Positions 58,628 to 64,000 of a DNA stretch of 64,000 nucleotides are shown one piece after another. Position numbers and translations under genes: made by a program. The notes under the pieces were generated by a model. The model ran no database searches. It was given only the letters and a program-made list of their open reading frames with translations, and had not been told where the DNA came from. Every line of letters begins with the position of its first letter. Positions within the stretch are counted from its first letter, which is position 1. Source of the DNA: JANQRZ01 sp965215165 (GTDB lineage Bacteria; Bacteroidota; Rhodothermia; Rhodothermales; JANQRZ01); the NCBI GenBank assembly GCA_965215165.1, contig CBDCCX010000006.1:3410001-3474000 (forward strand), given 5' to 3'.

Positions 58628-58654
58628 TTATCGAGCACACCCAGCCGGCACTAA
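58628..58654 (-). promoter_or_regulatory. Sigma-28 (FliA)-like promoter upstream of fliC
   Basis: On the minus strand TTAG, a 15-bp spacer and CTCGATAA (58628-58635) match the FliA pattern with two substitutions in the -10 box. The predicted start lies about 55 bp before the flagellin ATG. Confidence 0.66.
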
Positions 58655-58793
58655 GGCTCGCGCCGGAAAAAAGAGGGCGTGGGATGGTGGGAGAGTGATT
58701 TCGGTCGCGGGGGGATGGGAAGAGGGGAGGGGACTCGGCCTAGACGGCAAGCGCAAGAGCGAGGGGTGGCTCTCTCTCGTCTCTCCTCTACAT

Positions 58794-58822
58794 AAGAAAA
58801 GCGGCACCGCGCACGGTGCCGC
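58794..58822 (-). terminator. Rho-independent terminator after the HDOD gene
   Basis: GCGGCACCG (58801-58809) pairs perfectly with CGGTGCCGC (58814-58822) over 9 bp with a 4-nt loop, and on the minus strand it is followed by TTTTCTT. This is the clearest intrinsic terminator in the window. It is 25 nt after the HDOD stop codon, and it insulates the fliC promoter. Confidence 0.85.
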
Positions 58823-58846
58823 CCTGGGAGGCGCAGGCGGAGAGGC

Positions 58847-59788
58847 TCACCGCGCTGCGTCCGGCGCGCTGCCTTCGGGATCGGAGAACGCGGCGACGTA
58901 GCGGTCGAGGTCGGTCTGCCGCTCATGCAGCCGCTCGGCGAGGGTCTCGGGCGTGAAGGCGGGTGCGTGCTCGGCGAAGAGCGCCCAGGCCGGCTCGGCG
59001 AGGCAGTCCTCCCAGCTCCGCTGCTGGCTGAAGGCGTAGCCCATCGCCTGCGCCGCGAGGTTCGCCACGGCGACGGTGCGGACGAGCCGCCCGGTCTCGG
59101 CGTCGCGCGTGGCGCGGGCCGGGTCGTGGTGGTGGCGGATCACGTCGGCGAGCATGGCCGGGAAGCGGAGCCGGAGCGCGGCGAACTCGCCGGCCTCGGT
59201 GTGGTCCGCCCCGAAGAGCAGGCTCTCGGTCTCGCGCTCGGTCTCGGCGCGGGCCGCGAGCGAGCCGTCGTCGTAGAGCGCGACGGCCTCGGCGGGGAAG
59301 TTGTAGACCAGGATGATCTTGCCGAAGTCGTGGAGCAGCCCGGCCGTGAAACCGGCGTTGGCGCGCTTCGAGGGCTGCGCCCCGCCCTCCGGCTTGCCGT
59401 CGGCCAGCCCCGCCGTGAGAAAGGCCGTCGCCACGCTGTGGCGGATCAGGCGCGAGAAGCAGTCGCCCGCCGGCCCGTCGAGCACCGAGCGCAGCCGGAG
59501 CATGCTCATCCCCACGATCACCCCGACGACCGCCACCGGCCCGAGCATCACGACCGCCCGCTCGGGGCTGCTCACCGAGCGCTGCAGCCCGTAGTACGCC
59601 GAGTTGACGGTCTGGAGGAGCCGCGCCACCACGAGCGGGTCGCGCTCCAGGACCGCCGTCACCGTCCGGGTGTCGATCCGGTCCGGGTGGTCCATCAGGT
59701 CGAGCGCCTCGACGAGCGTGTGGGGCAGCGGCGGGCACCGCAGCTCGAGGCCGCCGAGCGAGCGGGCCGTGGACGAGGCGAGGTTCAT
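58847..59788 (-). CDS. HDOD-domain regulatory protein
   Basis: The 313-aa protein is an HDOD domain: an N-terminal LRCPPLPHTLVEALDLM segment, RDPLVVARLLQTVNSAYYGL, VVMLGPVAVVGVIVGMSM, then HD-like motifs (AGLLHDFGKIILVYNFP, ADHTEAGEFAALRLRFP, VIRHHHDPA). HDOD proteins bind partners or nucleotides in signalling and often sit in motility and chemotaxis loci. The metal-binding HD residues are mostly kept, so weak catalysis cannot be excluded. It lies between flgL and fliC with its own terminator. Confidence 0.85.
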   Translation of the reverse strand: MNLASSTARSLGGLELRCPPLPHTLVEALDLMDHPDRIDTRTVTAVLERDPLVVARLLQTVNSAYYGLQRSVSSPERAVVMLGPVAVVGVIVGMSMLRLRSVLDGPAGDCFSRLIRHSVATAFLTAGLADGKPEGGAQPSKRANAGFTAGLLHDFGKIILVYNFPAEAVALYDDGSLAARAETERETESLLFGADHTEAGEFAALRLRFPAMLADVIRHHHDPARATRDAETGRLVRTVAVANLAAQAMGYAFSQQRSWEDCLAEPAWALFAEHAPAFTPETLAERLHERQTDLDRYVAAFSDPEGSAPDAAR

Positions 59789-59803
59789 AGGGGGGATGTT
59801 TAA

Positions 59804-59910
59804 GGGCGTGGGGGGCGGGGCGGGAAAGGAGAGATTTCAGTCTAAATCGTTGGCGCAAGGATGAAGGCTAGAGCTCCCCCACCCTCCCTGCCCTCCTGTC
59901 CCTCCGCGCC
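59804..59910. repeat. Intergenic G-rich inverted repeat between the HDOD gene and flgL
   Basis: The left arm begins GGGCGTGGGGGGCGGGGCGG (59804-59823) and the right arm is CCCACCCTCCCTGCCCTCCT then GTCCCTCCGCGCC (to 59910). The imperfect stem and about 50-bp loop resemble the elements at 33184-33309 and 63220-63370. Confidence 0.65.
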
Positions 59911-59926
59911 TATAAAAAGCTCCTCT

Positions 59927-60838
59927 CTAGCGGAGGTAGTCGAGCAGCGAGGTTTGGACGACCGAGGCCGTCGTGCGGAGCGCGGCCTCGAGCCTGGTCT
60001 GGCCCTGCTGGAAGGCGGTGATCGTGGCGAAGTAGTCGGCGTCCTCCGTCTCGGAGCGGCGGCGCTCGACCTCGACCGAGGCGTCGGCCAAGCGCAGCTC
60101 GGCGTGGTCCAGCCGGCGCGACAGCGACCCGCTCTCGGCCCCGAGGTTGATGACGTGGTCGCGCGCCTCCTGGACCTGCCCGACGGCCTCCTGGAGCGAG
60201 ATCGTGTCGGTGTCGTCAGGGTCGGCGCGGAGGGCGGCGATCATGTTCTGCAGGCTCTCGACGATCGAGTAGCCCTCGCCGGTATCGCTGACGGCCTCGC
60301 CCGTGACGTTGATGGCGACGGTCGTGTTCGGCCCGATCTGCCGGAGCCGCTCGCCGCTCAGGTCGCCGGTCGGGAGGCCGTCCGCGCCGAAGGGAGCGGT
60401 CTTGGTGCGCGTGCCGCCGAAGAGGTACTCGCCGCCTGCTTGCGCGTTGAGGCTCTCGAGGACCTCACCGAGGAGGCCCTCGACGTGCGCGGCGATGGAG
60501 GCGCGGTCGCCGTCGTTGAGCGTCCCGTTGAGCGCCTGGATGCCCTTCTCGTGGGCGTCAGCGAAGCGCTCGGCGAGGGTGTCGAGCTCGTCGGCCGTCC
60601 GGTCGGTCCAGAACTGCGACGCGTTGATGGTGCGGGTGTACTCGGCGTAGCGGTCGTTCAGCGCGTCCAGCCGCCGCGCCTGCCCGTAGGCTCCCGGATC
60701 GTCGGAGGGCCGGTTGACGCGCAGGCCGGTGGCGAGCTGCTCCTGGAGCGAGGCGAGGTCGCGCCGGATGCCGGGGATGGCCCCGTAGGCGTTGGACGAG
60801 TAGAGGCTCTGCTCGCGGGCGATGCGGGTGGAGATCAT
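59927..60838 (-). CDS. flgL: Flagellar hook-filament junction protein FlgL
   Basis: The protein is 303 aa from ATG 60838 (MISTRIAREQSLYSSNAYGA). The N-terminal flagellin-like domain has QEQLATGLRVNRPSDDPGAY and a NASQFWTDRTADELDTLAER helix. The C-terminal domain has LGAESGSLSRRLDHAELRLA, EDADYFATITAFQQGQTRLE, TTASVVQTSLLDYLR. With FlgK it joins hook to filament. The upstream open frame has no family support. It lies 112 nt after flgK, which holds another inverted repeat. Confidence 0.93.
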   Translation of the reverse strand: MISTRIAREQSLYSSNAYGAIPGIRRDLASLQEQLATGLRVNRPSDDPGAYGQARRLDALNDRYAEYTRTINASQFWTDRTADELDTLAERFADAHEKGIQALNGTLNDGDRASIAAHVEGLLGEVLESLNAQAGGEYLFGGTRTKTAPFGADGLPTGDLSGERLRQIGPNTTVAINVTGEAVSDTGEGYSIVESLQNMIAALRADPDDTDTISLQEAVGQVQEARDHVINLGAESGSLSRRLDHAELRLADASVEVERRRSETEDADYFATITAFQQGQTRLEAALRTTASVVQTSLLDYLR

Positions 60839-60862
60839 GGGGAGTGTCAGGGGTGAGTTGTT

Positions 60863-60951
60863 GGTTGCTCGTGGCGGGGTGTCGGTAGGGGATCGTTGGG
60901 CGATGGGGACAAGTCCGCTGTCCACTACCTACCCTCTACTGACCACGAACC
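60863..60951. repeat. Intergenic imperfect inverted repeat between flgK and flgL
   Basis: GGTTGCTCGTGG (60863-60874) pairs with CCACGAACC (60943-60951), allowing a 3-nt bulge. Farther in, GTCGGTAGGGG pairs partly with ACCTACCCTCTACTGAC. The right arm reaches the first base of the flgK stop codon. Confidence 0.55.
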
Positions 60952-62303
60952 TAGAGCGCCAGGATCGTCTGCATCATTTCGTCGGCGGTGTTGAGCACGC
61001 GGGCGGCGGCCTCGAAGGCGCGCTGGGCCTCGATGAGGTGGGTCATCTCCTCGTCGATCGAGACGCCGGAGACGCCGCGCGCGAGCGCGTCGAGGTGGTT
61101 CGCTACGGCGGCGTGCCCCTTGGCGGCCGTCCGCGCGGCGCTGAGCTTCGAGCCGACGCCGGAGACGATGCCGATCAGCTCGTCGTCGAACCCTTCGCGC
61201 AGGCCGCCCATCAGGAGCGCGACCCCGGAGTCGCCCGGTGCCTCGGGGTCGCTCGCGGCGGCGATCGCGGCGGGGTCGCCCATGTCGTCCGAGAGGCGGA
61301 TCGAGCCGGCGGTGAGGCCGTCGGGGTCGAAGAAGCTCAGCCCGGTGCTGCCGTCGAGGCCGTAGCCGGCGGCGTGGGCCGCGTTGACGTCGGTGACGAG
61401 ACGGGCGGCGAAGGCGTCGAGCGCGCCGCGTGTCTCGGGGATCGTCTCGTTGAGGGTGCGGAGCTGCGCGCCGATGGCCCCGTCGGGCGAGGTGAAGCCG
61501 ACCTCGGTCCCCTCGAAGCGGACGGACGGCGGGCCGTCACCGTCGCGGTCGAGTGTCAGGCCCGAGGCCTGGTCGCCCTGGACGGCGGCCATGCCGCTGA
61601 TGGTGACCGTGTAGCCGTCGTCGCCGGGGGTGACGTCCACCGGGACGAAGGCCGAGAGCTCGGCGACGGCCGCGTCGCGCCGGTCCTCGGCGGCGAGGTC
61701 GGGCGAGCCGGCGGCCTGCGCCGTCTGGATCTGGGTGTTGAGCGACGCGATCTCGTCGAGCAGGCCGTTGACCTGGTCGATGCTGTCCGAGAGCCCGGTT
61801 TCGGTTTCGGCGGCGAGCCGGGTCAGGTTGTCGTCGAGGTCGTTGAGGGCGGCGGCGGCGGTCTCGGCCTGGCCGAGGAGGGTGCTCCGCACGCCGAGGT
61901 CGGTCGGGTTGTTGGCGAGGTCGCCCCACGCGTCCCAGAAGCCGCCCATCGTGTCCTGGAGCGAGCCGCCGCTGCCGACGCCGAACAGGCCCTCCATCGC
62001 GCCGAGCAAGCGGGTCTCTTCGGCCGACCCGCCGAGGCCGGTCCGGGCGTCGCTGGCGGCCGAGTCCAAGAGGCCGTCGCGCATCCGGCTGAGGTGCGTC
62101 GCCGAGACGCCGCCGCCGATGGACGGCTGCGCCCCGCGCATCTGAATGCCGGAGCGGGGCGGGCCGAGGGGGCTGAGCGCGAGGCGGCGGCGCGAGTAGC
62201 CGGGCGTCCCGGCGTTGGCGATGTTCTGACCGGCGACGCTCATCTGCGCGGTGTAGACGCTGAACGAGCGGCGGCTCATCGCGTAGAGGCTGCTGAGACT
62301 CAT
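60951..62303 (-). CDS. flgK: Flagellar hook-associated protein FlgK
   Basis: The 450-aa protein has the N-terminal rod/hook motif (SLYAMSRRSFSVYTAQMSVA, GQNIANAGTPGYSRRRLAL), FWDAWGDLANNPTDLGVRST, and the FlgK-type NGLLDEIASLNTQIQTA. The C-terminal D0 has GVSIDEEMTHLIEAQRAFEA, AARVLNTADEMMQTIL. It forms the first hook-filament junction layer. It starts 3 nt after the flgN stop. Confidence 0.95.
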   Translation of the reverse strand: MSLSSLYAMSRRSFSVYTAQMSVAGQNIANAGTPGYSRRRLALSPLGPPRSGIQMRGAQPSIGGGVSATHLSRMRDGLLDSAASDARTGLGGSAEETRLLGAMEGLFGVGSGGSLQDTMGGFWDAWGDLANNPTDLGVRSTLLGQAETAAAALNDLDDNLTRLAAETETGLSDSIDQVNGLLDEIASLNTQIQTAQAAGSPDLAAEDRRDAAVAELSAFVPVDVTPGDDGYTVTISGMAAVQGDQASGLTLDRDGDGPPSVRFEGTEVGFTSPDGAIGAQLRTLNETIPETRGALDAFAARLVTDVNAAHAAGYGLDGSTGLSFFDPDGLTAGSIRLSDDMGDPAAIAAASDPEAPGDSGVALLMGGLREGFDDELIGIVSGVGSKLSAARTAAKGHAAVANHLDALARGVSGVSIDEEMTHLIEAQRAFEAAARVLNTADEMMQTILAL

Positions 62304-62306
62304 GGG

Positions 62307-62864
62307 TTAGCCCAGATGGTTGAGAAAAGAGCGCGCGGGCGCGGTGTCGGATCGGGTGCCGCCGGCCGTGTAGGCGGGCAGCGGGAGCGGCGCGTCGAGG
62401 TGCTGCCCGGCCTGGAGCAGCTCGCGGCCGATGTGCACGGCGACGTGGAGCGCGAAGGCGACCTCGTCGGAGCGGGTCTGCCCCGCCTCAATCCGGGCTC
62501 GAAGCGCGTGGCGGGCGTCCCGGAGCCGGTCGGCGAGCGCGGCGTCGCGGTCGGCGAGGGCCGTCAGGAGCGATTCGGGCTCGGCCTCGTCGGTGCCGAG
62601 GACGCGGGCGAGGAGGCGGGTCTGGCGGCGACGGCGCTCGCGCAGGCGGCTGAGGTCGCCGACGATCCGGCTGGCGTCGTCGGTAGCGTCCATGAGCGGC
62701 TCGGTGTCGGAGGTCTGGAGGGCACCGAGCTGCCGGTCGAGGGCCTCGGTGAGCTGGTCCACGGCCGCGCACTCGGCGTCGAGCGTCTTGAGCAGCGCCT
62801 CGACGGCGGGCGCGGGCGTGCCGGTTGGGGCGCTAGTCATAGGGATGTTTTCGGGAGCGGACAT
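62307..62864 (-). CDS. flgN: Flagellar export chaperone FlgN
   Basis: The 185-aa protein is almost all helical: VEALLKTLDAECAAVDQLTE, ALDRQLGALQTSDTEPLMDA, RERRRRQTRLLARVL, then ARIEAGQTRSDEVAFALHVA. This order is typical of FlgN, the chaperone of FlgK and FlgL, and it sits directly before flgK as in other loci. An in-frame ATG eight codons later (MTSAPTGTPA) is a possible start. Confidence 0.86.
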   Translation of the reverse strand: MSAPENIPMTSAPTGTPAPAVEALLKTLDAECAAVDQLTEALDRQLGALQTSDTEPLMDATDDASRIVGDLSRLRERRRRQTRLLARVLGTDEAEPESLLTALADRDAALADRLRDARHALRARIEAGQTRSDEVAFALHVAVHIGRELLQAGQHLDAPLPLPAYTAGGTRSDTAPARSFLNHLG

Positions 62865-62885
62865 GGAGGTCGAAGGTGCGTGCGT

Positions 62886-63197
62886 TTAGTCGGCCGCAGC
62901 GTCCTGGCCGCGTGACCACTGGCGCAGGAGAAGGTCCGAGAGCGAGAGCGCCCCGCTGTCGACGAGGTGGTCGGTGAGGGCGTCGGTGAGCACGTCGCGC
63001 TGCGCGTCGGCGTGCCCGCTCGTGAGGCCGCCCTCGCCGCCGAGCGAGGTCTTGAAGAGGTCCTTCGTCATCGCCTGCACGAACTGCCGGACGAGCACGG
63101 CCTCGAACTGCTCGGCGGCCTCGGCCTCGGTGCGAGGTGTGTCGGCGGTGGGCGAGGTCGCGGGAGAGCGGAGCGTGGTAGCAGTGAGGGAAGTCAT
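62886..63197 (-). CDS. flgJ: FlgJ-like rod-binding protein (no muramidase domain)
   Basis: The protein is 103 aa from ATG 63197 (MTSLTATTLRSPATSPTA). The Rod-binding domain is clear: TEAEAAEQFEAVLVRQFVQA, MTKDLFKTSLGGEGGL, DVLTDALTDHLVDSGALSLS. The peptidoglycan-hydrolase half of proteobacterial FlgJ is absent, which is common in other phyla. The longer frame upstream overlaps the flgI-flgJ repeat. It lies between flgI and flgN. Confidence 0.88.
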   Translation of the reverse strand: MTSLTATTLRSPATSPTADTPRTEAEAAEQFEAVLVRQFVQAMTKDLFKTSLGGEGGLTSGHADAQRDVLTDALTDHLVDSGALSLSDLLLRQWSRGQDAAAD

Positions 63198-63219
63198 AAA
63201 CTCGGGAAAGAGAACGGAA

Positions 63220-63370
63220 GGCGTGGGGGGCAGGGAGGGCATGGGGGCAGGGAGGGAACAGGGGGTACAGTAGGAATGGCTAGTCATCCATTCTTTGCAT
63301 GTACGGTTCAGGCTGAAATCCCTTCATGCCCTCCACGCCCAGAAATAACCCCCTTCCTCCCCCCCACGCC
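63220..63370. repeat. Intergenic G-rich inverted repeat between flgI and flgJ
   Basis: The left side is GGCGTGGGGGGCAGGGAGGG then GCATGGGGGCAGGGAGGG (from 63220). The right side has ATGCCCTCCACGCCC at 63326-63340 and ends CCTTCCTCCCCCCCACGCC (to 63370). Sequence and layout match the elements at 33184-33309 and 59804-59910. Confidence 0.7.
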
Positions 63371-63381
63371 ATACAAAACAA

Positions 63382-64000
63382 TTACAGAATCACCAGCTCG
63401 CCCTGGAGCGCGCCGGCGCGGTCGATGGCCTGGAAAATCGAGATCACGTCGCGCGCGGCCAGGCCGAGGTCGTTGAGCGCGGCGGCGAGCTGGCCGACGT
63501 CGGTGTTCGGCTGGAGCACCACGCTCTGGGCGATCTCCTGCTCGATGCCGACGCTGCCGACCTCTCCGGCGACGGTCTGCCCGCCCGAGAGCGGGGCCGG
63601 CTGCGAGACCACGGGGTCGGACTGGGTGGCGATCACCAGGCTGCCGTAGGTCACCATGACCTCGCTGATGCGGACGTTGCCGCCGGCCACGATCGTCCCG
63701 GTCCGCTCGTTGACCACGACGCGCGCGGGCACGTCGATGGTCACGAACAGGCCTTCGAGCTGGGCCATCGCACCCGCCGCGCCGCCCTGTGCGCCGGCCA
63801 CGTCCACCTCGATGAACCCGGCGTGGACGACGGTCGCCGCGCCCGGCAGCACCGAGTTGACGGCCTCGGCGATGGCGCGGGCGTTCGTGAAGTCTGGCTG
63901 CTTCATCACCAAGCCGAGCGAGGCGGCATCGAAGCCCGTCGGCGCGGCGACGACGACGAGGCCGCCGCCGGGGATGCGGCCGGTATTCGTTGGGCCAGTG
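63382..64000 (-). CDS. flgI: Flagellar P-ring protein FlgI, 5' end off window
   Basis: The frame runs from the window edge to the stop at 63382 and covers the C-terminal 205 residues. FlgI motifs: TNTGRIPGGGLVVVAAP, VMKQPDFTNARAIAEAVN, VTIDVPARVVVNERTGTIVA, GGNVRISEVMVTYGSLVIA, IGVPVSQPAPLSGG-like DPVVSQPAPLSGGQT, QLAAALNDLGLAARDVISIF, QAIDRAGALQGELVIL. It forms the periplasmic P ring. The N-terminus and any signal peptide lie beyond position 64000. Confidence 0.94.
   Translation of the reverse strand, partial: TGPTNTGRIPGGGLVVVAAPTGFDAASLGLVMKQPDFTNARAIAEAVNSVLPGAATVVHAGFIEVDVAGAQGGAAGAMAQLEGLFVTIDVPARVVVNERTGTIVAGGNVRISEVMVTYGSLVIATQSDPVVSQPAPLSGGQTVAGEVGSVGIEQEIAQSVVLQPNTDVGQLAAALNDLGLAARDVISIFQAIDRAGALQGELVIL

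Noticed and set aside
1..64000. CRISPR arrays, tRNA, rRNA and riboswitches
   Set aside because: No regularly spaced direct repeats and no recognisable structured RNA gene was seen. A tRNAscan/Infernal run would be decisive.

Overview
The window is very GC-rich and almost fully coding. It suggests a Gram-negative, motile member of the Bacteroidota/Rhodothermota side of the tree, most likely Rhodothermia; this is inference from protein style, not a search result. The reasons are lipoproteins and beta-barrel outer-membrane proteins, a type IX secretion-style C-terminal sorting domain on a secreted deiminase, acidic proteins, weak ribosome-binding sites, and a full flagellar locus of a kind that typical Bacteroidota lack. 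No rRNA, tRNA or CRISPR array was seen.

Positions 1-32335 are mixed accessory and housekeeping genes. In order: a truncated debranching-enzyme-like lipoprotein; a RelB/RelE-type pair whose toxin is frameshifted; a peptidase/beta-propeller/beta-barrel protein; a REP-associated transposase (RAYT) carrying an inverted repeat inside its own coding sequence; DUF445 and HD-domain proteins; radA; an SLC12-like cation-chloride cotransporter; two outer-membrane proteins sharing a short module; and a lipoprotein. An operon at 17253-20522 encodes a winged-helix regulator with a degenerate receiver domain, three Asp23-like proteins, an AmaP-like membrane anchor and a small membrane protein. This resembles the Gram-positive Asp23/AmaP/DUF2273 envelope-stress cluster. 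Then come a PPAD-like secreted peptidylarginine deiminase, an ECF sigma factor with a putative anti-sigma factor, a cell-wall amidase with apt, ridA, mnmA, a ClpN-domain protein group, and a ParDE toxin-antitoxin pair.

Positions 32394-64000 are flagellar. On the minus strand, reading from high to low coordinates, there are four blocks: (i) flgI-flgJ-flgN-flgK-flgL, then an HDOD gene; (ii) fliC, fliS-fliD-fliT-like, and flgM; (iii) flgB-flgC-(small unknown)-fliE-fliF-fliG-fliH-fliI-fliJ-motE-fliK-flgD-(flg_new)-flgE; (iv) motA-motB-fliL-fliM-fliN-fliO-fliP-fliQ-fliR. A soluble histidine kinase and a sigma-54 activator (FlrB/FlrC type) are divergent from flgB. flhA, flhB, fliA, flgG and flgH are not in the window.

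The sequence itself shows a plausible transcriptional hierarchy. A sigma-54-like -24/-12 element lies upstream of flgB, next to the GAFTGA-bearing activator. FliA (sigma-28)-like promoters lie upstream of motA, fliC, fliS and flgM, and flgM encodes the likely anti-sigma-28. Intergenic gaps of the flagellar region also hold a set of G-rich imperfect inverted repeats, and several short exact tandem duplications are scattered through the window.
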